Assembly: GCA_965230485.1 (NCBI GenBank)
Contig: CBDDLA010000001.1
Coordinates: 1,240,001-1,304,000 of the forward strand
Source of the DNA: Putridiphycobacter sp965230485
GTDB taxonomy: Bacteria > Bacteroidota > Bacteroidia > Flavobacteriales_D > Crocinitomicaceae
Reading direction: 5' to 3'
DNA length: 64,000 nt
Part shown: piece after piece, positions 17,684 through 26,277 of the stretch
Layout: the number at the start of each line of letters is the position of its first letter
How positions within the stretch are numbered: the first letter of the stretch is position 1
Position numbers and translations under genes: made by a program
Notes under the pieces: generated by a model
Seen by the model: only the letters and a program-made list of their open reading frames with translations
Told to the model about the DNA's origin: nothing
Databases searched by the model: none

Positions 17684-18673
17684 ATGAAAAAAATTTTATT
17701 TTCTGCGGCACTCGCAGGGTTAACCATTTCAGGTATCTGCCAAACAGCAGACTTTGAAATTCCACTAAGTACAAGTGACACCGCTTGGTTTGGACAAGAC
17801 CAGGTTATAGATGGAGACACTACCTTCGTCAATGGTAGTTTTGAGTTCGAAAACAACTATAATGCGGCGTGGAGTTCGTTTACTGGATGGGCTTATTCCA
17901 ATTCAACGGATGTCACCACAACAGGATTTACCAACCAATTTAGTGCAATTACTGGTACAGGTAAAAATGGCTCTGATCAATACGGTATTTGTTACACTGT
18001 GGGTAGCAGAAGACTATTTACTCAAAACGGTAATCCAATTACCTTTACCGGAGCCTATTTCACCAATACAACCTATGCTTATCTTTCTATGAGAGATGGA
18101 GATAGCTTTGCTAAAAAATTCGGAGATTCTACGGATGCAAATGGCGTTATGGATGGAACGAATGGTGAAGACTGGCTCCTTTTAACCATATATGGGTTAA
18201 ATGCGGATTCTTCAAGAACAGACAATAGTATTAATTTTTATTTGGCAGATTATAGATTTGCTGATAATACGGAAGACTACATTGTTGATGAATGGGAATA
18301 TGTTGATCTGTCAACCCTAGGTAATATTTATGGGTTAGACTTTGAATTGAATTCAAGTGACGTAGGCATGTTTGGTATGAATACACCATCATATTTTGCC
18401 ATTGACAATTTAAATGGTGGATATTTATCAATCGAAGAGGTTGCTAATGTTAATTTTAGGATGTTTCCTAATCCCGCCAATAATTTAGTCAATATCGTGA
18501 TGCCAGATAAAGGAGACATTAGGCTTATTGACATAACTGGTAAGGTGGTTTACGAGCAGTATAATGCCATTGGGACTCGTCAGATTCCTGTTGACTTTTT
18601 AAACGCTGGGATCTACTTAGTAGAAGTATCTACAAAATATAGTTCAAGTACACAAAAGCTCATTAAAAAATAA
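17684..18673 (+). CDS. DUF4465-type secreted protein with T9SS sorting domain
   Basis: 329 aa. The signal peptide is residues 1 to about 19 (ends ISGICQTADF). The body is acidic and aromatic-rich, with 'GSFEFENNYNAAWSSFTGWAYSN' and 'DGTNGEDWLLLTIYGLNADSS', resembling DUF4465 proteins common in B12-regulated operons. The last 75 residues are a T9SS type A sorting domain (NFRMFPNPANNLVNIVM, ITGKVVYEQY, GIYLVEVSTKYSSSTQKLIKK), so it should be exported and attached at the cell surface. First gene after the riboswitch. A B12-binding or capture role is inferred from context only. Confidence 0.85.
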   Translation: MKKILFSAALAGLTISGICQTADFEIPLSTSDTAWFGQDQVIDGDTTFVNGSFEFENNYNAAWSSFTGWAYSNSTDVTTTGFTNQFSAITGTGKNGSDQYGICYTVGSRRLFTQNGNPITFTGAYFTNTTYAYLSMRDGDSFAKKFGDSTDANGVMDGTNGEDWLLLTIYGLNADSSRTDNSINFYLADYRFADNTEDYIVDEWEYVDLSTLGNIYGLDFELNSSDVGMFGMNTPSYFAIDNLNGGYLSIEEVANVNFRMFPNPANNLVNIVMPDKGDIRLIDITGKVVYEQYNAIGTRQIPVDFLNAGIYLVEVSTKYSSSTQKLIKK

Positions 18674-18676
18674 AAT

Positions 18677-20659
18677 ATGCATAAATGGCTGACAGTGATC
18701 ATCATCATTGGCTTCTTCTATCATGGAAGAGGTCAAGAACATGACACACTTAAAGCCATAGAGGTTCGCTCAACGCTTAACGATTCTATCATCAAAATGG
18801 CGTCTACTTCAGCATCCATTCCTTACTACAGATTAAACGAATTTGTATTACAAAGGATGGGGGTTGTAGATATTGGAGAGGCTCTCAAACAAGTCCCTGG
18901 CGCTAATATTAAAGATTATGGTGGTATCGGTGGACTAAAAACGATTAATTACAGAAGCTTGGGAAATGCACATACCGGAATTGAACAAGATGGTATATCA
19001 ATCCCCGATCAACAGACTGGTGCAGTAAACCTTGGAAATTACAACGTTTTCGGCATCAGTACTGTTGAGATGAGCACTGGTCAAGTTCAACATCAGGAAG
19101 CTTTTGCTACGAGTTTTCTGAAGGCCAACATGATTTCTGTTTTTAATACGATATCAAGTCCTGGACTAGAGCGCACCATAGTCAGAGGCCAATCAGAATG
19201 GTTAAGTATCAATGCACTTCAAAATAGTTTTTTAGCAAAACAATCTATTGGTAAACGACTGAACGCAGGCGTTCAAGGTATCTACAGAACTGGTACTGGA
19301 ATTTACAATTATCAATTGGCTAACGGCCAAAATATCATTTCTGGAGAACGTGCCCCTACCGACCTTACTCAAAAACAGGTCAGTAGTTCGCTAAGATATG
19401 ATCATAAGCGATTGAAAATTGTTGGCATGGCTCAATTTAATGACATGGACCAGAATTTACCAGGTGCTGTTGTTTTCTATAATCCTTTTAACAAGGAGAC
19501 ATTGACTCAAAAGAATCAACAATACGCTATTAAAGGGACGTTTCGTGCAGACAGACAATCACTTTCGGGGCATGCATTTTCAAGAGAGAGTTCTACACGT
19601 TACTTTCAAGATTATGTTCTCAATCATCAGGGTTTCATTGAGAACACTTATCAGCAGAACCACATTGGAGGCGGTTTTATTTATCATTATTACCTTGGTT
19701 CTGCAAACCAATCCATTTTTATTGGTGCTGATATGATACAATCGCAATTAGAAGGCAGTCAATATGAAATTATGCCTCTTAGGGAGAGCGTAAACTCAGT
19801 GTTAGGCCTCACCAAATGGTTTACTGAGCGCTTAAAAATTCAAGCTAATTTAGCACACCAACACATTAAAGATCGTAACCTGGAAGCCATTAATCAATTC
19901 AGCCACATTTCGCCGTATTTATCTTTTGCTTACAGACCATTTTTAAATCATGCCCTAAGAATCCGAACGTTTTATAAAAATACCTTCAGAATGCCTAGCT
20001 TTAATGATTTATATTATCGTAGTATTGGGAATATTGATCTTCAACCAGAAAACGCGCATTTATTTAATTTAGGTATCACCTATCACCGTGACTTTGACGA
20101 CATAAGTTTAGAATCAACAATAGATGCTTATCACAATGCTGTTAGTAATAAGATTGTGGCGATACCAACAAAGAACTTATTCAATTGGAGCATGCAGAAT
20201 ATTGGTAGGACTCAAGGGCAAGGGATTGATCTTAATTTACTAGTGACTAAAAACTTTGAACAATCAGCACTTGTACTTTCTACCAGTCAATCAATCAATA
20301 AAAGTATTGATGTGACCGACAAAGGTGGGTTTACGTATGGGCATCAGTTACCATATACCCCTAACTATTTCGCGTCTTATCAAGCTAACTTTAGATATAT
20401 GCAATTCATATCATCATTAAACCTTTTGCATTCCGCTGGAAGATACGTATTGACAGAAAATGTGGCACATAATTATTTGGGTGGTTTTGTTGATATTGGA
20501 TTTAATATGGCTTACGCATTTAAATTCAGGAAAGGACAAGATTTGACCATAAAAGCTCAAGTCAATAACATCTTAAACAGAAATTATCAAGTAGTTAGAA
20601 GCTTTCCTATGCCTGGACGTCATTATCAATTCACTGTATTATATCAACTCAAAAAATGA
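18677..20659 (+). CDS. btuB: TonB-dependent outer-membrane receptor, probable cobalamin transporter
   Basis: 660 aa. Signal peptide, then a short TonB-box/plug region (AIEVRSTLNDSI; MGVVDIGEALKQVPGANIKDYGGIGGLKTINYRSLGNAHTGIEQDGI). A 22-strand-type barrel ends in an aromatic-rich terminal strand (HYQFTVLYQLKK). The position directly downstream of a cobalamin riboswitch and upstream of a BtuG-like lipoprotein supports vitamin B12 as substrate. It starts 3 nt after the previous stop, and its stop overlaps the next start (20656-20659). Confidence 0.88.
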   Translation: MHKWLTVIIIIGFFYHGRGQEHDTLKAIEVRSTLNDSIIKMASTSASIPYYRLNEFVLQRMGVVDIGEALKQVPGANIKDYGGIGGLKTINYRSLGNAHTGIEQDGISIPDQQTGAVNLGNYNVFGISTVEMSTGQVQHQEAFATSFLKANMISVFNTISSPGLERTIVRGQSEWLSINALQNSFLAKQSIGKRLNAGVQGIYRTGTGIYNYQLANGQNIISGERAPTDLTQKQVSSSLRYDHKRLKIVGMAQFNDMDQNLPGAVVFYNPFNKETLTQKNQQYAIKGTFRADRQSLSGHAFSRESSTRYFQDYVLNHQGFIENTYQQNHIGGGFIYHYYLGSANQSIFIGADMIQSQLEGSQYEIMPLRESVNSVLGLTKWFTERLKIQANLAHQHIKDRNLEAINQFSHISPYLSFAYRPFLNHALRIRTFYKNTFRMPSFNDLYYRSIGNIDLQPENAHLFNLGITYHRDFDDISLESTIDAYHNAVSNKIVAIPTKNLFNWSMQNIGRTQGQGIDLNLLVTKNFEQSALVLSTSQSINKSIDVTDKGGFTYGHQLPYTPNYFASYQANFRYMQFISSLNLLHSAGRYVLTENVAHNYLGGFVDIGFNMAYAFKFRKGQDLTIKAQVNNILNRNYQVVRSFPMPGRHYQFTVLYQLKK

Positions 20660-21711
20660 AGCGATTAGTAGTATATTGCATCTTATTTGTTTTATGTCTT
20701 GGATGTAAAAAACCACCGATTGATCTGCCTGTTAGTACGAATTTTTCGAATGGTTTTTTTGCCTTAAACGAAGGCCTTTTTCAACAAAATAATGCAAGTT
20801 TATCTTTTTACAGTCATCAGGATCAAACTATGTCGAATCAAGTATTCAGTCATATTAATGGCCGAGGATTAGGCGATACGGCCAATGATATGATTAGCTT
20901 TGGTTTTGAAGGAAAATGGTATTATGCAATTGCGATCAACGTGTCAAGCCAAATAGAAATTTTGGATGGATTGACGCTTGAGTCCATTGCCCAAATTGGT
21001 CTATTCGACAATGGTATTGCCCGACAACCTCGTACATTGAAATTCTTTAACGGTTATTTATACAGTATTAACTTTGATGGCACCATTAGTTTGATTAATA
21101 TGGAAAGCTTATCGGAAACATCTACCATTGTAATTGGAGATAATCCGGAATCTAGTTTGATTTACCAAAATAAACTCTATGCCATTAATACTGGTGGACT
21201 TAATTTCCCCAATTATGATTCCACAGTTTCAGTAATAGATTTAAATACGCATCAGGTGCTTTCCACGTTTACAGTTGGGATTAACGGCAGTCAGTTAATC
21301 GCGGATGCAGAAGGTGATGGCTATTTAATTTCGAGGGGAAATTATGGCACAATTGAACCTACCCTCGTTAGGGTTGATTTGGATAATTATGCTGTAAAAG
21401 ACAGACATGACATTTATCCTGTTATCATGACTTATGCTAACAATGTGCTTTATTATTACAATGATTTGGAAGACGCTATTTTCGAGTTTGATACCAAAAC
21501 TGAAACTACCAAAGTAGAGCCATTGATAGATTGTTCTGACTTTGAAAATGTCTACAAAATTATCGTTAACGAGACCGAACAGTTGATTTATGTGATAGAT
21601 GCCAATGGTTATGTCAACTCTAGTATTATCAGAATCTATAATCTGGAAGGAGATTACCAACGTGAGCTTATTTCAGGTTTAAATACCAACACACTAATTT
21701 TTGTGCCATGA
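20656..21711 (+). CDS. Surface lipoprotein, beta-propeller, BtuG-like
   Basis: 351 aa. The lipobox LVLCLGC-type (residues about 10-17, LFVLCLGCKK) predicts a lipid-anchored protein. The body is a run of propeller-like repeats (SQIEILDGLTLESIAQIGL, GTISLINMESLSETSTIVIG, STVSVIDLNTHQVLSTFTVG) of the YncE/DUF5074 kind. BtuG of Bacteroides, a seven-bladed propeller lipoprotein that grips B12 above BtuB, has this architecture and the same neighbour. It overlaps btuB by 4 nt and the next gene by 4 nt, so the three are translationally coupled. BtuG function is inferred from fold and context. Confidence 0.75.
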   Translation: MKRLVVYCILFVLCLGCKKPPIDLPVSTNFSNGFFALNEGLFQQNNASLSFYSHQDQTMSNQVFSHINGRGLGDTANDMISFGFEGKWYYAIAINVSSQIEILDGLTLESIAQIGLFDNGIARQPRTLKFFNGYLYSINFDGTISLINMESLSETSTIVIGDNPESSLIYQNKLYAINTGGLNFPNYDSTVSVIDLNTHQVLSTFTVGINGSQLIADAEGDGYLISRGNYGTIEPTLVRVDLDNYAVKDRHDIYPVIMTYANNVLYYYNDLEDAIFEFDTKTETTKVEPLIDCSDFENVYKIIVNETEQLIYVIDANGYVNSSIIRIYNLEGDYQRELISGLNTNTLIFVP

Positions 21712-22691
21712 TGAGATACTTCATTATATTAATCGGATTGATGCTGACCATAAATGGTTATAATCAATTTCCACCTGCGGCTGGAATGATAGGCAGTACA
21801 GCCATTCATAAAGATTCAAATATCATTGTAAATTGGGCAAGTCAAGTAATCAATTTTACAGTTGGTCAAGAAAATATCTCAGTCCCTCAAAGTCCATTAG
21901 CTAGTTTTGGACAAGCCATTAATGCGCTTGGTATGGTTGAGGGGAATAGTACAGACGTTGTGAGTTTAGGTGATAGCGGTTCAATCATTTTAAGCTTTCC
22001 CTTTCCGATATCAAACGGACCAGGACCTGACTTTGCGGTTTTTGAAAATGGTTTTTCTGACAATTTTTTAGAACTAGCTTTTGTCGAAGTCAGTACTAAT
22101 GGGATAGATTTTGTACGTTTTCCTGCCGTATCTAACACCAGCTCTGCAACTCAAAACGGCTCATTTGGTAGCACGGACCCTACACTAATTAATAACTTAG
22201 CTGGAAAATACCGGCAAGGTTTTGGAACACCTTTTGATTTAGAAGAGCTTTCGAATAGTAGTTCAATCAATATTGATAGCATTAACTATGTAAAAATTAT
22301 TGATGTTATTGGCAGTGTAGATCCAACATATGCTAGTTACGATAGCAACGGAAATATAATCAATGATCCGTTTCCTACAGAATTCTCAAGTTGTGGGTTT
22401 GACTTAGATGGCGTTGGTGTAATCTACCAGAATAATCCTTTAAACATTAAAACATCAACAGATTTAAATTTCACGGCTTTCCCCAACCCTTTTGAAACAG
22501 AAATTAGCCTATTTCTGAATGAGTCTACAACTTTGGCGTACAATATATACGACTTTCAAGGGCGTTTAATAATTAATGGAACTTTAAATTATCCTTATAA
22601 GTTAAACCTGGAATATATTGACTCTGGCATCTACTTTTTAGAACTAAAAGGAGAGGATACGAAAGGCTTGAAAAAAATAATCAAGGCATAA
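21708..22691 (+). CDS. Secreted T9SS protein of the cobalamin operon
   Basis: 327 aa. Signal peptide to about residue 18. A conserved-looking central block (VVSLGDSGSIILSFPFPISNGPGPDFAVFENGFSDNFLELAFVEVS) resembles calcium-binding-like cell-surface proteins found beside B12 receptors. The C-terminal 75 residues are a T9SS type A domain (NFTAFPNPFETEISLF, DSGIYFLELKGEDTKGLKKIIKA). It overlaps the preceding gene by 4 nt and is followed by a terminator. No enzyme motif is visible; a role in presenting B12 or a carrier protein is only a guess. Confidence 0.8.
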   Translation: MMRYFIILIGLMLTINGYNQFPPAAGMIGSTAIHKDSNIIVNWASQVINFTVGQENISVPQSPLASFGQAINALGMVEGNSTDVVSLGDSGSIILSFPFPISNGPGPDFAVFENGFSDNFLELAFVEVSTNGIDFVRFPAVSNTSSATQNGSFGSTDPTLINNLAGKYRQGFGTPFDLEELSNSSSINIDSINYVKIIDVIGSVDPTYASYDSNGNIINDPFPTEFSSCGFDLDGVGVIYQNNPLNIKTSTDLNFTAFPNPFETEISLFLNESTTLAYNIYDFQGRLIINGTLNYPYKLNLEYIDSGIYFLELKGEDTKGLKKIIKA

Positions 22692-22695
22692 AAAA

Positions 22696-22718
22696 AGCCC
22701 ATTATTTAGAAATGGGCT
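22696..22718. terminator. Bidirectional terminator
   Basis: AGCCCAT (22696-22702) pairs with ATGGGCT (22712-22718), with an A-run before and T-rich DNA after. It lies between the convergent cobalamin operon and the lipoprotein gene at 22739. Confidence 0.75.
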
Positions 22719-22738
22719 ATACTAAAAGTCTATTTAAC

Positions 22739-23137
22739 TTACTTCTTTTTAAACTCTAATATGGTAGTAAAAATAAATTGAAATTCAAGCTTTAGAGTAG
22801 TACTTGTTAGTTCAATAATCTTATTAGAAATATCAAAATCTAAACCATCTAAGCTCGTTCTTAATACTAAAGTTTCTCCATCATCAGTTACCTTATAACT
22901 AGCCATCTCCGTTGTGTCAGCATCTTCAATGGTTAAGTTACAATACTCATCATTTTTTAGTTTGCAATCATCAAATGTATAAGTTAAACTCTCTTCAGCT
23001 GGCACTGCTTCGCCATCTTGAGACACTAATTCCCATGACCCAGTTAAAGTTTTTACAGCTTTTTGATCTTTGTTACACGACGCAGCAACAAAAAGGACTA
23101 AAGCAAGTGGAAAAATTAATAATAAATTCTTTTTCAT
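22739..23137 (-). CDS. Small lipocalin-like lipoprotein
   Basis: 132 aa from the ATG at 23137 (MKKNLLLIF); an upstream in-frame ATG at 23167 would put ten polar residues before the signal and is less likely. The lipobox is 'FVAASC' at about residue 20. The rest fits a lipocalin-like beta-barrel: 'LTGSWELVSQDGEAV' near the start, then short strands ending 'LEFQFIFTTILEFKKK'. A TATCTTTG -7 element lies at 23155-23162 on the minus strand. Ligand unknown. Confidence 0.75.
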   Translation of the reverse strand: MKKNLLLIFPLALVLFVAASCNKDQKAVKTLTGSWELVSQDGEAVPAEESLTYTFDDCKLKNDEYCNLTIEDADTTEMASYKVTDDGETLVLRTSLDGLDFDISNKIIELTSTTLKLEFQFIFTTILEFKKK

Positions 23138-23268
23138 AATCTGTTTTTTTATGCAAAGATAAATCAATAATTATACCGAAAATAATTTTAACAAAAAATT
23201 AACTTGCGTTCGTTTTCAGTACTTTATTCAACCCTAGTTATATATTCCCAAAAAAAAAGAAAATAATT

Positions 23269-23298
23269 TTGCGAATTTAAATTAATAGTATACATTTG
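23269..23298 (+). promoter_or_regulatory. Promoter of the tRNA-Gly/tRNA-Leu unit
   Basis: TTG (23269-23271), 19-nt spacer, TACATTTG (23291-23298): an exact Bacteroidota-type promoter about 30 nt before the tRNA-Gly. Confidence 0.75.
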
Positions 23299-23327
23299 TC
23301 GCCCGAAAGAAAACGTTCTTTTAATAA

Positions 23328-23400
<73 letters not shown>

Positions 23401-23464
23401 CGCACTTCACTTACACTTCGACTATGCTCGGTATTCGTTGTAGAGTGAATAAATATATCACTAC

Positions 23465-23548
23465 GCTCGAGTGGTGGAATTGGTAGACACGCAAGACTTA
23501 AAATCTTGTGTCCATTAGGACGTGCGGGTTCAAGTCCCGCCTCGAGTA
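23465..23548 (+). tRNA. tRNA-Leu(TAA)
   Basis: 84 nt class II tRNA: anticodon stem AAGAC-type with loop TTAAAAT (anticodon TAA), long variable arm TGTCCATTAGGACG, T arm GCGGG-TTCAAGT-CCCGC, acceptor GCTCGAG/CTCGAGT with a G1-U72 wobble. CCA is not encoded (ACA follows). It is the last conserved-looking core gene before the accessory region. Confidence 0.95.
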
Positions 23549-23550
23549 CA

Positions 23551-23587
23551 AAAAGCCTGAAAACATAGTGTTTTCAGGCTTTTTTGT
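23551..23587 (+). terminator. Rho-independent terminator of the tRNA unit
   Basis: A perfect 14-15 bp stem built on AAAGCCTGAAAACA and TGTTTTCAGGCTTT with a 3-4 nt loop is followed by a T-run. Confidence 0.9.
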
Positions 23588-23623
23588 TGTTTTTAAGCGG
23601 GCTTCCACCGCTTATAACATGCG

Positions 23624-23653
23624 AAAAACCGAAGGAAATCCTTCGGTTTTTTT
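23624..23653. terminator. Second strong hairpin with T-run
   Basis: AAAAACCGAAGGA pairs with TCCTTCGGTTTTT around an AA loop. It can stop transcription in either direction and insulates the tRNAs from the accessory region. Confidence 0.8.
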
Positions 23654-23658
23654 ATTGC

Positions 23659-23679
23659 GGTTTAAACATGGTTTAAACA
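23659..23679. repeat. Tandem direct repeat GGTTTAAACA
   Basis: Two identical 10-mers (23659-23668 and 23670-23679) separated by one base; each contains the palindrome GTTTAAAC. They sit just beyond the tRNA terminators at the edge of the accessory region. Confidence 0.7.
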
Positions 23680-23780
23680 ATTGATGATATGAAATGAACT
23701 GAAACAGATTGAAAAAATAATTTTTAACTATTTATTTCATTTTTTATTACTTTTAAGGACAACCCAGTAAAATCCTAATC

Positions 23781-24938
23781 ATGAAAATATTCTATTTTTT
23801 CGCTTTAGTAGCTTTGGTCTACTGCACATCAGCTCATTCTCAAGATGAGTGTTACCAAGTTCTTAGACTAGCAAGTCGTAATTATACAGAAACACAAACT
23901 AAATCTTTAATTGCTCATAAAATTTATAACGAATACACTAAAGGTTTTTCTGCAACCAACTCTGCAACAGTCGGTTTAGATTTAGCCAAGACGTCTTCTC
24001 TTATAAAAGAAACGTTTGGTATTTCGGGTTCATCTGATTCAAAGACTATTCAACAATTTCGTAGTCAATATGAATCTGGTTTCTTTAATCAAGAGGATTT
24101 CTCAAAAAAAACGAATTTAGTGGTCGAAGAGGCAATTAGAGCTTGGAAAGAATGCCAAGAGTTACGAAACAGTGACGTAAACTTTAAGGTTGCGGATGCA
24201 AATCAGTTTATTACTTTTTCAGTTAAACAATCTTCTGGAAAATCGATTAATATCACCGGAGTATTCTATTCCGATAAATGTATGGAGTGTTTTATTTCTG
24301 ATTCAAAAAAGACAACAAAAGCTACCAAAGATTCACGAGTAAAAATTTCTGAGGGAAAAGTTCTAAGCATCACATGCAAAAGATTAGCGTTGGTTAATGA
24401 CAGTACCACTTTTTACCCAAATGCTGATATTAGTATAAACACTGATCTAGGTAATTTAACGGTTCCTATTCCCGAAAAAACTGCACCTAGCATAAAATGG
24501 CTGTCAGATGTAACAACTGAACTCGCAATGCTTGATAAATCAATTCAACAAAATGCTTTGAATGATAGTTTAAACTTCATTCTACTAAATCAGGCTATTG
24601 CTTCTTTGAAGAACGAAGCTGCCAAAACATATTTTTCATATTCCGATATTCTAATTGGCTACTATGCACCTTCTATTGGCCAAAACCAACAGTTTAATTT
24701 TAAAAATAATAGGATACTAACTGGGCAAACAAAAAAGTGGAAAGGCGTAATGTGGGTAGATTTGGCAGGAAAGGTCGGGAACATTGATCCGAGCTCACAA
24801 TACAGAATTTATCACCTTTCTGGGGCCTACGCTGATTATCTTACACTGTGTAAAAAGGATCAAAAGCATAAAGAAGTTAAATTATATGGACATCAAGGTG
24901 CAAAGCAATTTACGTTTATTGCTGTAAAAGTTAAGTAA
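23781..24938 (+). CDS. Secreted protein of unknown function
   Basis: 385 aa. A signal peptide (residues 1-20, cleaved after AHSQ) precedes a soluble body with six or more Cys (DECYQV, CQEL, KCMECF, CKR, LCKK). No membrane anchor, lipobox or T9SS domain is seen. Residues about 60-140 look helical; the C-terminal half looks beta-rich. I do not recognise the family. It converges on and overlaps the next gene by 8 nt. Confidence 0.75.
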   Translation: MKIFYFFALVALVYCTSAHSQDECYQVLRLASRNYTETQTKSLIAHKIYNEYTKGFSATNSATVGLDLAKTSSLIKETFGISGSSDSKTIQQFRSQYESGFFNQEDFSKKTNLVVEEAIRAWKECQELRNSDVNFKVADANQFITFSVKQSSGKSINITGVFYSDKCMECFISDSKKTTKATKDSRVKISEGKVLSITCKRLALVNDSTTFYPNADISINTDLGNLTVPIPEKTAPSIKWLSDVTTELAMLDKSIQQNALNDSLNFILLNQAIASLKNEAAKTYFSYSDILIGYYAPSIGQNQQFNFKNNRILTGQTKKWKGVMWVDLAGKVGNIDPSSQYRIYHLSGAYADYLTLCKKDQKHKEVKLYGHQGAKQFTFIAVKVK

Positions 24939-25236
24939 GATTATTTTTTACACGATGACGTTCAATAAAGGCTAATATGCTTTTTCGAGAGTACTGAATA
25001 ATCTTGCCGTATTGACTAAATTCAATTGAGATCGAATCGCGAAGCTGCTGCATTTTAGTTCTACTTTTAATACCAAGGAGAGCTTTGGCTTCTTCCTCCC
25101 CTATCCATTCTTTCTCCTTATGCGCTTTCTCAACTATCTCTTTTGCTAGTCGAACAAATTCGTTCAACATTTTATAATACGCCTCTTTTTCGATCATTAT
25201 CACTTCCATAATCTTGTCTCTATTTATGTTCTGCAC
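24931..25236 (-). CDS. Excisionase-like DNA-binding protein
   Basis: 101 aa. The first 45 residues are helical. The rest, 'EWIGEEEAKALLGIKSRTKMQQLRDSISIEFSQYGKIIQYSRKSILAFIERH', has the winged-helix layout of the HTH_17/excisionase proteins frequent in Bacteroidota mobile elements (recognition helix, wing, 'Y.R.SI..FI..'). Expected role: directional control of recombination, or transcription. Lone gene opposite an XRE regulator. Confidence 0.7.
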   Translation of the reverse strand: MQNINRDKIMEVIMIEKEAYYKMLNEFVRLAKEIVEKAHKEKEWIGEEEAKALLGIKSRTKMQQLRDSISIEFSQYGKIIQYSRKSILAFIERHRVKNNLT

Positions 25237-25280
25237 TCATTATTCAATCCTAATTATGCCAAATATACATATTTATTCTC

Positions 25281-25288
25281 TATATTTG
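25281..25288 (+). promoter_or_regulatory. -7 element for the XRE regulator
   Basis: TATATTTG fits TAnnTTTG, about 40 nt upstream of the ATG at 25329. Confidence 0.5.
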
Positions 25289-25328
25289 ATAAAAATTATG
25301 ATTTAATTTTCATAAGAAGACCTATATT

Positions 25329-25673
25329 ATGCCAAAAGAACATATTTTACTAAGTGACATCGTTGCAGATAACATACGCAAATTAAGAATGATCTCTGGA
25401 CTCTCGCAAACTGAGCTAGCGGCAAAATCACTAATTGACCAATCGCACATAAGTCGTGTAGAAGGCAAGAAAGGGAGAAATGTTACCTTGGAAGTACTTG
25501 ATAAGATTGCTAAAGCATTAGAGGTATCAACCTATGAATTACTGCTACCAGACAATGTTGACGAGTACACATTGAGAGACAAAGTTCTACAAATTAACTC
25601 CCTCTCTCTTTTAAAAAAACAGATGATTGAAGAAATGATTACAGCTTTTCTAAAAGAGTCAAAAAGCTCATAA
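25329..25673 (+). CDS. XRE-family transcriptional regulator
   Basis: 114 aa. A Cro/CI helix-turn-helix spans residues about 12-65 (IRKLRMISGLSQTELAAKSLIDQSHISRVEGKKGRNVTLEVLDKIAKALEVS). A short helical tail could mediate dimerisation. It is followed by a terminator. Typical lysogeny- or element-type regulator; target unknown. Confidence 0.85.
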   Translation: MPKEHILLSDIVADNIRKLRMISGLSQTELAAKSLIDQSHISRVEGKKGRNVTLEVLDKIAKALEVSTYELLLPDNVDEYTLRDKVLQINSLSLLKKQMIEEMITAFLKESKSS

Positions 25674-25711
25674 ATCTAAGCGCCTTAAATATAACTCAAA
25701 GAGCACATGTG

Positions 25712-25739
25712 AAAAAACGATACTTATGTATCGCTTTTT
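25712..25739. terminator. Bidirectional terminator
   Basis: AAAAACGATAC pairs with GTATCGCTTTTT around TTAT, between the convergent XRE gene and the RuvC-like gene. Confidence 0.75.
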
Positions 25740-25743
25740 ATAT

Positions 25744-26277
25744 TTAAGTTTTTGAATTGTTGTGAGCTAAAGCCTTGGATTCAGTAACTTCTTTATCTAA
25801 ATGTGTTACCATCAGACCAAAGGCATCAAAAAGTGTCATTTGGTAGTCTTCAGCGTCACCATCCTTTCTTTTCATTGGCATCCTTACCTTTAGCATAGTG
25901 AACCATGATGCCAGAAGTTTTGATCGTTCATATTTTGTACTGATTCCGAAATCCATAAAGGTATTCTCAATATGCCATGGTGTGTAGGTATAATACTTTA
26001 ATCCTCGTTCACGTGTCATATTGATGATCTCCTGTATTCCATTTTGGATTCGTTTCGAGACTCTATTATCCTGAACTTTTTCAAGTAGAATTACAATATC
26101 AGGTTTACAGAAATCAAGTAGGGACTCTGCTCGTGTTACGAAGTCTTGTATGCTCTTTCTGTCAACTGATCGAATACCAAAATCAATAATCTCGTCGAGA
26201 GACTCATAAATTACATAACCTATTCCGAAGCAAGTTGGATGCATAGCAATCGTAACTTTTCTTTTATTTTTACTCAT
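25744..26277 (-). CDS. RuvC-like RNase H-fold protein
   Basis: 177 aa. The start 'KVTIAMHPTCFGIGYVIYES' matches the first strand of RuvC-type resolvases (I-L-G-I-D-P-G-xxxx-G-Y). 'KPDIVILLEKVQDN' matches the strand bearing the catalytic Glu, and 'RKDGDAEDYQMTLFDAFGLMV' matches the terminal helix with acidic residues. The usual first catalytic Asp is His here. It might be a resolvase or helper for element DNA, or an inactive relative. Its start overlaps the upstream HTH gene by 8 nt. Confidence 0.6.
   Translation of the reverse strand: MSKNKRKVTIAMHPTCFGIGYVIYESLDEIIDFGIRSVDRKSIQDFVTRAESLLDFCKPDIVILLEKVQDNRVSKRIQNGIQEIINMTRERGLKYYTYTPWHIENTFMDFGISTKYERSKLLASWFTMLKVRMPMKRKDGDAEDYQMTLFDAFGLMVTHLDKEVTESKALAHNNSKT

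Noticed and set aside
23465..23548. tRNA-Leu as the integration target with a duplicated 3' end
   Set aside because: I saw no second copy of its 3' end in the window, so its use as an att site cannot be supported.
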